From Dyadobacter tibetensis Y620-1 (lineage in GTDB: Bacteria > Bacteroidota > Bacteroidia > Cytophagales > Spirosomataceae): a stretch of 64,000 nt of DNA. Both the position numbers and the translations under genes were made by a program. Shown one piece after another: positions 55,258-63,498 of the stretch. The DNA is taken from the NCBI RefSeq assembly GCF_000566685.1, contig NZ_AZQN01000002.1, forward strand, positions 496,001 to 560,000, written 5' to 3'. Positions within the stretch are counted from its first letter, which is position 1, and the number at the start of each line of letters is the position of its first letter. The notes beneath the pieces were generated by a model. It was not told the DNA's origin and searched no databases. It saw nothing but the letters and a program-made list of their open reading frames with translations.

Positions 55258-55983
55258 ATGAAATTAAAAACAATTTTGGTTGACGATGAGCCCCATGCGC
55301 TCGCCATCTTAGCTACATATCTGGAAAATTTCGGTGAGATAGAAATTGTTGCCCATTGCCAAAATGCCATCCAGGCTTTTCAGATCTTACAAAGATCCAA
55401 AATTGATCTGATGTTTCTTGACATTCAAATGCCCGACCTCAAAGGAACCGACTTTTTAAGAAGCTTAAAGAACCCACCCAAAGTGATCTTTACAACAGCA
55501 TATATTGACTATGCCGTAGAAGGTTTCGATCTTAACGCAATAGACTATCTACTGAAACCCATATCTTTCGATCGTTTCCTTAAAGCCATAGATAAAACCT
55601 ACACCCTCTTTGAGATTCAAAATCGTCAGATATCGATAGGAACAAAAAGTACAGACAAACAACAAGAAGATATCTTTATATACTTAAAGGTGGATAGAAA
55701 AACGATAAAAGTCAACTTAAATGATATACTCTGGATTGAAAGTATTCGAGATTATGTTAAACTTATACTAATAGATAAAGTTCTGGTTTCCAAACAACGC
55801 ATCAGTGTTATTGAAGAATTACTACCGGAGGACAAATTCATACGAATACATCGGTCCTTTATCGTTTCTCTGGCTAAAATTCAAGGCTATCATTCCTTTG
55901 GCGTGGATATAGCGGGCAAGGAACTTCCAATCGGTCGTAGCTACAAGGCAGACTTCCAAAGAAGATTCAGAATTATATATTAA
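55258..55983 (+). CDS. LytTR-family response regulator, second
   Basis: A 241-residue regulator 62 nt after the first. Receiver: LVDDEPHALAI, Asp55 (LMFLDIQMPD), IFTTAYIDYAVEGFDL, YLLKPISFDRFLKAI. LytTR domain: WIESIRDYVKLIL, FIRIHRSFIVSLAKIQ, PIGRSYKADFQRRF. It belongs to the shorter two-domain type common in Bacteroidota. It may share the LytS partner or serve an unlinked kinase. Confidence 0.95.
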   Translation: MKLKTILVDDEPHALAILATYLENFGEIEIVAHCQNAIQAFQILQRSKIDLMFLDIQMPDLKGTDFLRSLKNPPKVIFTTAYIDYAVEGFDLNAIDYLLKPISFDRFLKAIDKTYTLFEIQNRQISIGTKSTDKQQEDIFIYLKVDRKTIKVNLNDILWIESIRDYVKLILIDKVLVSKQRISVIEELLPEDKFIRIHRSFIVSLAKIQGYHSFGVDIAGKELPIGRSYKADFQRRFRIIY

Positions 55984-56523
55984 GTTCTGTAAATCCTTAC
56001 TCTATTACACACGGTTGATCTATGGCATTGCCCCTCTTCCCAAATGAGATTCCCTGGGCCGCTGCACTCATTTTTCTTTCGCCTAAGCGCTTTCTTATAC
56101 TATAGTATTCTTAAAAATACACAAATATATTCCTTGGGCATCTTCAACGCCAAAGTTCTCCTCCCATCGGGTACCTATTACAAAATCTTCTAGGTCAACC
56201 TAACGGTCCTATTCGGTACGATTTCGACCATCTCCTAACCATTTCGCCATTCCATTATGCATTATTGACTTAAACGAGCTCATTGAATGTCGTTGGTCGA
56301 TAAGGATGGAAGTAAGTCTATGCGGACAGATAGGCGGCATTTGGAGTCGGATATATAGCTTAAAATTGCAAAAAATCTCATCCCCATTTTGTAAAACTTC
56401 AATCTTTACTCGCTTATGTAAAATTAAAATCCACCCTATTGTCAAATCGACTCCGAGCCCTATCATGCAGCATTAGGAAGCTCGTAAAAAAATCATTTAG
56501 TTAAAACCAATTTATCTATAGCC
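55984..56523. other. Gene-free stretch before the PKD/beta-helix lipoprotein
   Basis: A long AT-rich gap. An 85-codon minus-strand frame (56209-56466) has no signal, domain or good codon pattern and I do not accept it. No strong hairpin or canonical promoter seen; it may be a regulatory target of the LytTR proteins encoded just upstream (inference). Confidence 0.4.
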
Positions 56524-57992
56524 ATGTCAAATTTAAAGTTTTAATCTCCTTTTTATTTATTACCCTGCTTGTTTCGGCATGCAAGGACAAAACCAAAGAA
56601 GTGGTACCCGGGGCCGATCTGACTGCTCGTGCAGGGGCCGATCAGCAAGTAGTAGTAGGTGAAACCGTTACCCTCGACGGTAGTAGCTCAACGGATGGCC
56701 AGAATAAGCCATTTGAATTCAGTTGGTCTATCATTAAAAAACCCACTGGTAGCACAGTGACACTCAGCTCCGCCAATACAGCCAAAGCGACATTTGTACC
56801 CGACGAAGTAGGTGAATATCAGGCCGAGCTTACTATAAGCAACGCCGGGGGGAAGAGCACGGATAAGGTGATTATTACCGCAGCCGCCGCAGAACCCGAA
56901 ACCATTGATTCGGATATTAAAGCCAAGACCTTACTGATCGACCGAATTACCAATCCTAACCTACCCGATTATGTGATCACTAAGAACATTAATGTAGACG
57001 CTGAGTTGACGATCAACCCCGGGGTAGTCATTGCCTTCTCCCGGGATACCAGACTCACCGTTAGTGACAAAGGAGCATTTATTGCTATGGGCGAAGCCGA
57101 CAAACCAATTCGGTTTGAAGGTAGGGAGAAAACTACAGGATTTTGGGCAGGAGTCCAGGTGAATTCTTCCAATGGGGGTAACAAAATGGAATTCGTAGAG
57201 ATAATGCATGCCGGTGCTCAACCTCTATTCGGAAGCACAAGAGCCGGCATGGCCCTGGCCGGAAACTTCAGTGCTCAAATGTCTATCAAAAATTGCACCT
57301 TTAGTTATAATAAGGGCTATGGTCTATATATTGGTGAGGGGGCGGCATTAGGTGAATTTTCTACGAATACATTTAAAAATAATGTTGAGGCTGGAATCAA
57401 TATTAACGCAAAAAACGTGCATAACCTGGACGAAAATTCAGTATTTACCGGTGCTAACGGGCGCAATGTCGTAGAAATATATGCCTCAATTTTAGAGTTC
57501 GATCTCAATAATGAAATCACATGGCCGGTATTTAAGGATAAAACGCCATATAGAATATCTTCTTCCCTCTCTGTTCAGGCGGCTTGGAAAGTCCTGCCGG
57601 AAACCATCATTGAAATGGGAAGGGAGGCCTATCTTAGAATTGATAAGGGATTCATGAAAGCCGTTGGAACCAAAGACGCTAAAATAGTATTCCGAGGTGC
57701 AGAAACAATGAGAGGCTATTGGAGGGGAATTCTATTTAGTACCGCCAGTGCAAATAACATCATTGAATTCGCCGAGATACGGGATGGAGGTAGCCAGAAC
57801 CTTGTTTCCGGAGTCAAAGCCAATATTGCAGTCCATGGATCTGCAGCTCAAATGTCCGTCAAAAATAATACGATTCAGAACAGTGGTGGTTATGGTATTT
57901 ATGTATCCTACCATACCATCGTAAATAATGATTTGGAGACCGTCAATGTATTTAAGGATAACCTTTCCGGGGCAATTCTAAAACAATTATAG
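56524..57992 (+). CDS. PKD-domain and beta-helix lipoprotein with apparent frameshift in the signal peptide
   Basis: From 56526 the frame reads a lipoprotein signal (VKFKVLISFLF, then ITLLVSACKD with the lipobox Cys) and runs to 57992, but it has no usable start codon. The ATG at 56524 is one frame off and reaches a stop after six codons. One extra T in the run at 56532-56534 would join them into a normal 490-residue protein. Mature part: a PKD domain (residues ~30-115, VTLDGSSSTDGQNKPFEFSW) and two related right-handed beta-helix halves (GFWAGVQVNSSNGGNKMEFV in the first, GYWRGILFSTASANNIIEFA in the second). The gene could be truly broken, an assembly error, or slippage-controlled. Likely surface-attached and glycan- or cell-contact-related. 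Confidence 0.7.
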
Positions 57993-58019
57993 ACCAAACT
58001 CCTGAACAATAGCATTTCA

Positions 58020-58055
58020 TCCCCCGTCTGAAAGGTACAGCCGGGGGATTTATTC
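58020..58055 (+). terminator. GC-rich hairpin after the PKD/beta-helix gene
   Basis: An 8-bp stem ATCCCCCG/CGGGGGAT (58020-58027 with 58043-58050), 15-nt loop, followed by TTATTCCTT. A plausible intrinsic terminator or partial attenuator ahead of the next lipoprotein gene. Confidence 0.7.
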
Positions 58056-58079
58056 CTTAAAAAACACGCATATACAAAG

Positions 58080-58832
58080 ATGAAAAGATTTCACATAATC
58101 ACATTTTGCCTTATTTTATCGGCATTATTCCAGTCTTGCGACAGTAAGAACCCTGATCCCCATGTCGCGGAAGAAGGCTTTGCCACCGGAAAAGTGGTAG
58201 ATACCCAAGGTAACCCCATGTCTGGAGTGGAAGTAGTCGTAGACAATACCATGATTTATAATTCCACACTTGTCGTATTTACCGATGCCAATGGCCAGTA
58301 TAAAGTCAAACTGCCAAGGGTAGGAACATTCGTGACCTCAGCCAGTATCAAAAGAAAATTGAACGATAAAACTTATACCCTTGACCTGCACCCGGAACAA
58401 GATGAAGCCTTTAGCATCGATGGCGGCATCAGAAATTTCCAATGGAAGCTCTCTGGTCCCCGTGGAAGTGAATATCAAGGATATTATGGCTGTAGCGTTT
58501 CCATCAATAAGTTTATCTTGAGCGAAATATATGATGTAGAAAATATCGAATTTACTTTAGTGCCTATCGGCAAACTCATAGATGGAACTTCAGGGAAAAC
58601 GCTCAAGCTCAAATCTGGTAAGCCTCATACCAATGAATACGGTTATTTGGTAGATATACCTCTTGGACGTTATCAGCTATCGGCCGTATATAAGAAAGAC
58701 GGACGCTCCGTACCCTTAAGAATTGGCAAGCAGTTTGATGAAATTGAGGATTTCAAAACAGATTTTCAGCTCGACTTTGAACCTGAAAATATTTGGGGTA
58801 ATAACTCTGCGATAATTCAGTATTCAGAATAG
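58080..58832 (+). CDS. Carboxypeptidase-regulatory-like domain lipoprotein
   Basis: A 250-residue lipoprotein (lipobox ALFQSC, Cys20). Residues ~38-100 form a transthyretin-like carboxypeptidase-regulatory domain (GKVVDTQGNPMSGVEVVVDN, FTDANGQYKVKLPRVG). The C-terminal part is beta-rich (YYGCSVSINKFILSEIYDV, YGYLVDIPLGRYQLSAVYKK) and not recognised. No enzyme motif. It probably works together with the PKD/beta-helix lipoprotein encoded upstream at the cell surface. Confidence 0.8.
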   Translation: MKRFHIITFCLILSALFQSCDSKNPDPHVAEEGFATGKVVDTQGNPMSGVEVVVDNTMIYNSTLVVFTDANGQYKVKLPRVGTFVTSASIKRKLNDKTYTLDLHPEQDEAFSIDGGIRNFQWKLSGPRGSEYQGYYGCSVSINKFILSEIYDVENIEFTLVPIGKLIDGTSGKTLKLKSGKPHTNEYGYLVDIPLGRYQLSAVYKKDGRSVPLRIGKQFDEIEDFKTDFQLDFEPENIWGNNSAIIQYSE

Positions 58833-58946
58833 CAAAATTCGTCCATCATGTAAATATATAAAGTCAAAATACCCAGAAAGATATGTTTCTTATCAAATGC
58901 TTCTGCCTTATAAATAAAAATATATAACGAAAGAGCAGATATCTAA

Positions 58947-58987
58947 AAAAGAAAAGTTCTCTAAACCCATTAGAGAACTTTTCTTTT
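58947..58987. terminator. Strong bidirectional terminator
   Basis: A perfect 18-bp stem (58947-58964 with 58970-58987) and a 5-nt loop, with A-run on the left arm and T-run on the right. It ends the plus-strand lipoprotein transcript. Confidence 0.9.
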
Positions 58988-59016
58988 GCAACAGGTCTGA
59001 AAAGCTAGAAAGGAAT

Positions 59017-59052
59017 AGGAAAGCTAACCGTAATCGTTCGGTTGGCTTTTCT
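59017..59052 (+). terminator. Second hairpin, possible back-up terminator
   Basis: A 14-bp stem with two G-U type positions (59017-59030 with 59039-59052), core CTAACCG/CGGTTGG, and TTTTCTGTTCT in and behind the right arm. Likely a second stop after 58947-58987. Confidence 0.6.
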
Positions 59053-59149
59053 GTTCTGATAATAACGGAATCTGCCTTTGTTTTCTACACCGCATTAATT
59101 GCCTTTTTTATATTTTAATATTATATGAGCCAGGTAGTATGCAGGTTCG

Positions 59150-59190
59150 AAAAATAAAAAACTTTTATTCCCCAACCGGAGAATAAAAGT
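59150..59190 (-). terminator. Intrinsic terminator of the minus-strand cytochrome/YceI unit
   Basis: A 10-bp stem ACTTTTATTC/GAATAAAAGT (59161-59170 with 59181-59190). Read on the minus strand it is followed by a T-rich run (59150-59160), 80 nt after the cytochrome c stop. Confidence 0.8.
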
Positions 59191-59270
59191 CTAAAATATT
59201 ATCTCACAATGCTTAACTCTGACGATCCATTATTCCGTCAAAATTGGTACTCTTTATTCATCACTGACTT

Positions 59271-60152
59271 TCATTTTATAGTGCGTAAGTATAGGTAAAG
59301 CGATACCAACTCTTTTAGATCATATTGAGCAGTCATCATCCAGGGCATTTCTTCATTCTTTAACTGGTGGCCTGTGGGCGTTTTACCCGTCCTTAAGGTA
59401 GATATAAATTGCTCCTGAGTCCATTTCCCTACAGCTCCTGAACTCGTTATATTCGGAACTTCAGGCATTCCAGGGGCAATGGGGTCGCCGCCTTTAAAAT
59501 CGGCGCGATGACAACCACTACATGAAATGGCCAGATATTCGCCTAGGGCTGGTCCCGGAGCCGTATCAACCTCAAGACGCAGTGGTGCGACATGGTTAAT
59601 TTTTTCGACCGACAATAAAGGCATTTTACCCAGGTAACCCATCATATTGGCAACGGGGCCAAGTTTGTTAGCTGGCAGTGGTCTGTCTACACGATCCACC
59701 TGACGGCAATAGGCAATTAGAGCAGACAGGTCGGCTTTAGAAAGCAGGGCTGTTTCATGAGAAGGCATGAGTATAAGTGCCTTTCCTGATCGACCCACTC
59801 CATGCCTCAATGCTCTCATCCAATCTTGGACCCCATAGTCTTGAGGAAGGCCTCCCTTGCCCCCTGTAAGATTGGAGGCTACGATCACCCCCAGTCCCGG
59901 ATCGTCTATCATCAGTTTTCCACCCAAATCTGCTCCATGACAATCCTGACAACCTTTGATGACTGACAAGTGTTTGCCCCGTGCTATACTTAAGCTATCA
60001 GAAGGTATTGCGATTGTTTTCTCTTTAAATGCGTATATCTTTTCGGTCCGCTTTTTGATATCATTGGCAATAACCAGATAGGCTATTAAGAGTAAATTTA
60101 AAACGGTTATTACAACAGCAAAGCCACGGACAATTACTTTACGTTTCAGCAT
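59271..60152 (-). CDS. Membrane-anchored diheme cytochrome c
   Basis: A 293-residue protein with an N-terminal transmembrane anchor (FAVVITVLNLLLIAYLVIAN) and two haem-c sites, CQDCH (in VIKGCQDCHGADLGG) and CSGCH (in AISCSGCHRADFKGG), each in its own cytochrome domain. A possible Met ligand for the first haem lies in LILMPSHETALL and for the second in NEEMPWMM. It is periplasmic-facing and may pass electrons between quinol-linked enzymes and terminal acceptors. It is encoded 5 nt after the YceI lipoprotein, so the two form an operon. Confidence 0.92.
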   Translation of the reverse strand: MLKRKVIVRGFAVVITVLNLLLIAYLVIANDIKKRTEKIYAFKEKTIAIPSDSLSIARGKHLSVIKGCQDCHGADLGGKLMIDDPGLGVIVASNLTGGKGGLPQDYGVQDWMRALRHGVGRSGKALILMPSHETALLSKADLSALIAYCRQVDRVDRPLPANKLGPVANMMGYLGKMPLLSVEKINHVAPLRLEVDTAPGPALGEYLAISCSGCHRADFKGGDPIAPGMPEVPNITSSGAVGKWTQEQFISTLRTGKTPTGHQLKNEEMPWMMTAQYDLKELVSLYLYLRTIK

Positions 60153-60157
60153 GGCTC

Positions 60158-60775
60158 CTATAATTTACCTCCTTCCAACTTTAAATGAATATCAATAACC
60201 TTTTCTATGATATTCTCTGCCGGCTGCGACTCATCGGTACCATATAGAATGCCCCATTTGGTGCGGTCTACTTTTACCAGCCCTTCCACCGTGAAGTCAT
60301 CTCCTTTAAAGACTATTTTGGCAGGGAAGCTAATCTCATGCGTAATTCCCAGAATAGAGAGATCACCTTTCACCTCATAGTTCGCTCCTGAAACAACATC
60401 CTCTCCTGAGCCGGTATAGGGCGACAGTCCGCTGATCTTAAATTTCATTGTGGGATGTAAAGCCATATTGAAGAAATCGGGACTCTGAAGATGATGAATA
60501 AGTTCCTGTTTAAGATCTTCATTCGGCAAGTTAAAATTGACTAAGGATGACAAGGGTAAAGTGAAGGTTCCACCGGTAATGACCTGGTCAGAAACGGTTA
60601 GACTTTCACTTCTTACACCAATCGACCCTTCGTTAAAATAACCTGTTCTTAAATAGCCCTTCCATTCCGCTACGGATTCCTGCTCTCGGAGTTGATAGGT
60701 TTTTACAGGTTCATGGTCCGTGCAATTCCACAATATTGTAGAAGCGAAAATCAAGGGAATTAATTCTTTTTTCAT
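60158..60775 (-). CDS. YceI-family lipoprotein
   Basis: About 205 residues from Met at 60775 (MKKELIPLIF) with a lipobox (TILWNC). The YceI lipocalin-like barrel is visible: ESVAEWKGYLRTGYFNEGSI, GGTFTLPLSSLVNF, HPTMKFKISGL, KGDLSILGITHEISFPA and VDRTKWGILYG. YceI proteins bind isoprenoid quinones or similar lipids. The -7 box at 60814-60821 lies inside the longer frame to 60832, which rules that start out. It forms an operon with the downstream diheme cytochrome. Confidence 0.92.
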   Translation of the reverse strand: MKKELIPLIFASTILWNCTDHEPVKTYQLREQESVAEWKGYLRTGYFNEGSIGVRSESLTVSDQVITGGTFTLPLSSLVNFNLPNEDLKQELIHHLQSPDFFNMALHPTMKFKISGLSPYTGSGEDVVSGANYEVKGDLSILGITHEISFPAKIVFKGDDFTVEGLVKVDRTKWGILYGTDESQPAENIIEKVIDIHLKLEGGKL

Positions 60776-60813
60776 GACGATTAAGTAAGCGTTATAGATG
60801 CAATAATTTTTTG

Positions 60814-60821
60814 CAAAGATA
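60814..60821 (-). promoter_or_regulatory. Bacteroidota -7 promoter element for yceI-cytochrome operon
   Basis: On the minus strand this reads TATCTTTG, a perfect TAnnTTTG box, about 40 nt ahead of the ATG at 60775. No TTTG is seen at the ideal -33 position. It decides the yceI start. Confidence 0.65.
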
Positions 60822-60991
60822 CGCCTCCTCATTCCTCCATAAGATCGCCCTTCCCCTACTGTCGATTAAGGGCAGCGATCATCGACCAACCACCGTTTAT
60901 TGCCCTGAAAAGCATCCAGGCTTATCGGAATTGCATCCGACGAGAAAATGGTACAATAAGCCCAAAAATAACTCTGCCTAGCCGGCGAAAC

Positions 60992-63073
60992 TTAACGTTC
61001 CTGTCCACCAATCCATATATTTTCCGACCCGTACTCACTAGGTTTGTTACTAGATTCTATGATTAACTTACCTCCCTGAGCCAACTCTTTATGGGTGAGC
61101 CATAAGCGCCTGAGGTCTTTACCATTCAGCAAAACGCGAGATATAAACCGATTTTGATTCGAGAAATTTTTGACCTGGATCTGAAGTGCTCCTTGAGGTA
61201 GCTTAATGGTAATTTCTTTAAATAATGGAACATTTAAATAGTAGACAGGCTCCCCTACTAAAGGTTGCTGTATTCCCAAAGCAGTTAATACAAACCATCC
61301 TGACATAGCACCCGCATCATCGTCCATGGTGCGCACAAACGCCTTTGGCTCATTCTTGTATATCCGGTCGATATGTGCGCCTATCCCGCGGCTATTATCA
61401 TTAAAATAGTATTGTACGACCGTGTCTACTGCAAGTTGATGGACCAGTTGCTGATATTTCCATGGTTTTTCACTGGCGTAATAAAGCGTTGGCGATTGTA
61501 AATCAGGCTCATTAGCCCGGTTAAAATAGTACTCATCAAAAAATTCATCCAGCTGGCTTGTAAATTCCTTTTTACCTCCGGCAAGCTCAATCAATCCAGA
61601 GACATCGAAAGGTACGGCCCACCGATATTGTCGAATGGTCCCCTGGTACATTTTACGAGCAGACATGCGATCTACATCCGACCTATTTAAGTCCTTAAAC
61701 TCCTTCAACCAAACTGGCTTATAAGTGGTGGATCGGAGCTTAAAATGATTGGACAAATCCTTTTCTCCAAATTTAGAAAATAGATTCGCCATCGTCCACA
61801 TATCAAATGAAGCCTCCAAATACTTGTCTGGTTTAGAGAAATCGAAACGGGACGTATCAGCTACCAGAGAATCTCGGATTCCGGCAAAGTCCAACGCATA
61901 GCCTTTGTTTACGGCATCAAGAAGGACCACTCCTGCATGCTCAGTACGCACCGAATTGGCTGGTTCGTGAGGACCGGCAAAATCATATTTTCCATACCGA
62001 TACAAGTTTGCCACCGAATGGGTGATGTCCTGGTATAAGGATGGGTAGAGCAGAGATAGTAAGGGTAATTGCGTCTTATAATTATCCCAGATGGCCCATC
62101 CATGATAACGAGCGCCTTCGGACTGATGTATTTTCCCATCCGTTCCCCGAAAACGACCATCCGCTTCTGAAATCCGAAAAGGCGACTGTAATGTACGATA
62201 GACAAGTGAATAAAATAGTTGCTTCCTATCTTCAGGCCCTTTCACCTGAACTGTTCCTAAGTACTGATCCCACTCCGCTTTGCTTTTATTGAAAACCTCT
62301 GCATAACTAGTTCCTTTCCATTTCTTCAGTTTCTGTAGTGCCGATTCCTCGTCCACTGCCGAAAAAGCAATACGCACCTGATGAGTCTTAGTTTTAGCAG
62401 GAAGCTTGGCAACCATCACATGCTCATCCTGAGCGGACCATTGGGCTGCCTCACCCATATCTATGGCAAAATATATAGTGTAAGTACCGGCATGGCAGGT
62501 AGTATTAGCCCGGATCAGGCCCGATAAAACACCAGCCTCTATCCGGTGCTCTTCCTCTACAAAAGCATTATTAAAAGTATGAGAAAGATCCAACCGATAA
62601 CCCTTCGATCCCACAGGGAACTCGTATTCCGACAGCCCATAATCTTGAAAAACTGTGGCCTTCATCGAAATCCCGTTGGTAAAAGCTATTCCGTAAGCCC
62701 CCGGCCTACCCTGATCGGACTGCTTATGAAGGGCTTGCCCATTATCTGAATCACCTAAGAATGGCGTAAGTAATAACACTCCTCCACTTCCCTGGCATCC
62801 CACCCCTTCAAACCGATTATGGGTAAAACCCCATACCTGACTGGCTAGACGTTCGTATCCAGTATGTGTTGACGGACTCGTTTTGGCAACTATACTTAGC
62901 TGACTAAATGGAGAAGATGCTGCAGGTGAAAGCTGTCCATGATCACCGGATGAACCCAGAAATACATTAACCTGATCACTTTGTGCAAACAAGCCTTGCG
63001 ACCAAATCGGTCCGAGCCACAAAATAGTGGCAAATAAAAAAAGAATTGATTTTCTGTTGTAGTAAAATGACAT
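60992..63073 (-). CDS. GH92-family alpha-mannosidase-like enzyme with Gln at the catalytic-acid position
   Basis: A 693-residue exported GH92 protein (signal ending near GLFAQ). The N-terminal beta domain has VNVFLGSSGDHG, SSPFSQLSIV and the FTHNRFEGVGCQGSGGVLLL block. The (alpha/alpha)6 domain has ARYHGWAIWDNYKTQLPLLS, FAGPHEPANSVRTEH, YQGTIRQYRWAVPFDVSGLI and the acidic motif TMDDDAGAMSGWFVLTALG (Asp584-586, the metal-assisted catalytic base region). Where most GH92 enzymes have E-G-N-A-W-Q-Y with the catalytic acid Glu, this protein has Q-G-T-I-R-Q-Y (Gln477; codon at 61643-61645). A known GH92 that cleaves mannose-1-phosphate linkages also has Gln there. It stands as a single gene. Confidence 0.88.
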   Translation of the reverse strand: MSFYYNRKSILFLFATILWLGPIWSQGLFAQSDQVNVFLGSSGDHGQLSPAASSPFSQLSIVAKTSPSTHTGYERLASQVWGFTHNRFEGVGCQGSGGVLLLTPFLGDSDNGQALHKQSDQGRPGAYGIAFTNGISMKATVFQDYGLSEYEFPVGSKGYRLDLSHTFNNAFVEEEHRIEAGVLSGLIRANTTCHAGTYTIYFAIDMGEAAQWSAQDEHVMVAKLPAKTKTHQVRIAFSAVDEESALQKLKKWKGTSYAEVFNKSKAEWDQYLGTVQVKGPEDRKQLFYSLVYRTLQSPFRISEADGRFRGTDGKIHQSEGARYHGWAIWDNYKTQLPLLSLLYPSLYQDITHSVANLYRYGKYDFAGPHEPANSVRTEHAGVVLLDAVNKGYALDFAGIRDSLVADTSRFDFSKPDKYLEASFDMWTMANLFSKFGEKDLSNHFKLRSTTYKPVWLKEFKDLNRSDVDRMSARKMYQGTIRQYRWAVPFDVSGLIELAGGKKEFTSQLDEFFDEYYFNRANEPDLQSPTLYYASEKPWKYQQLVHQLAVDTVVQYYFNDNSRGIGAHIDRIYKNEPKAFVRTMDDDAGAMSGWFVLTALGIQQPLVGEPVYYLNVPLFKEITIKLPQGALQIQVKNFSNQNRFISRVLLNGKDLRRLWLTHKELAQGGKLIIESSNKPSEYGSENIWIGGQER

Positions 63074-63498
63074 TCTAAACGAATTGAGAGCGTAAATTGA
63101 TAGTTTCTGGGCGTGTTAACAAAACTATGAATTTATTCCGTCTTCTAATTCGTTCAGAACATTCATAATTTTTAATTTAACCTAAGCTTCCTTGCCAGCA
63201 AATTCCTAGCCGCTCGCTTCGAAGTAATCAGACCGCTATTCCTTAATTAGGCCCAATACCCCAAATATGCATAAATAAAATTACCCCCTAAAACGATACT
63301 ACCTAACCAGTTAATCTTTAGGTCTAATTAAAAATCAAGAAAAACGCAATTCATTTGACCTTATCACGACCGATTTGGTATGATGGATATTATAACCAAT
63401 GCACAGTATCTATCGGCTCGAAAATCGTTTTCGGGAATAGTTTGACTGCCCAAAGCCGACTGCCGATTGCGATACGAAACAAGTCGTGGTAAAATCCA
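63074..63498. other. Gene-free stretch upstream of the GH92 gene
   Basis: A 425-nt AT-rich gap between two minus-strand genes. It should hold the GH92 promoter (see 63120-63127) and the 3' end of the upstream transcript. I see no other structure. Confidence 0.45.
63120..63127 (-). promoter_or_regulatory. Candidate -7 promoter element for the GH92 gene
   Basis: Minus strand reads TAGTTTTG, matching TAnnTTTG, 46 nt before the GH92 ATG. No TTTG at the expected -33 spacing, so only a candidate. Confidence 0.35.

Larger units (their letters stand above)
58833..59270. other. Convergent intergenic region rich in hairpins
   Basis: No coding frame. It lies between the plus-strand lipoprotein gene and the minus-strand cytochrome gene and contains three hairpins in 250 nt, annotated separately. 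Confidence 0.6.

Noticed and set aside
56209-56466. 85-codon minus-strand frame
   Set aside because: Composition is unlike the neighbouring genes, there is no recognisable domain, and it lies alone in an AT-rich gap.
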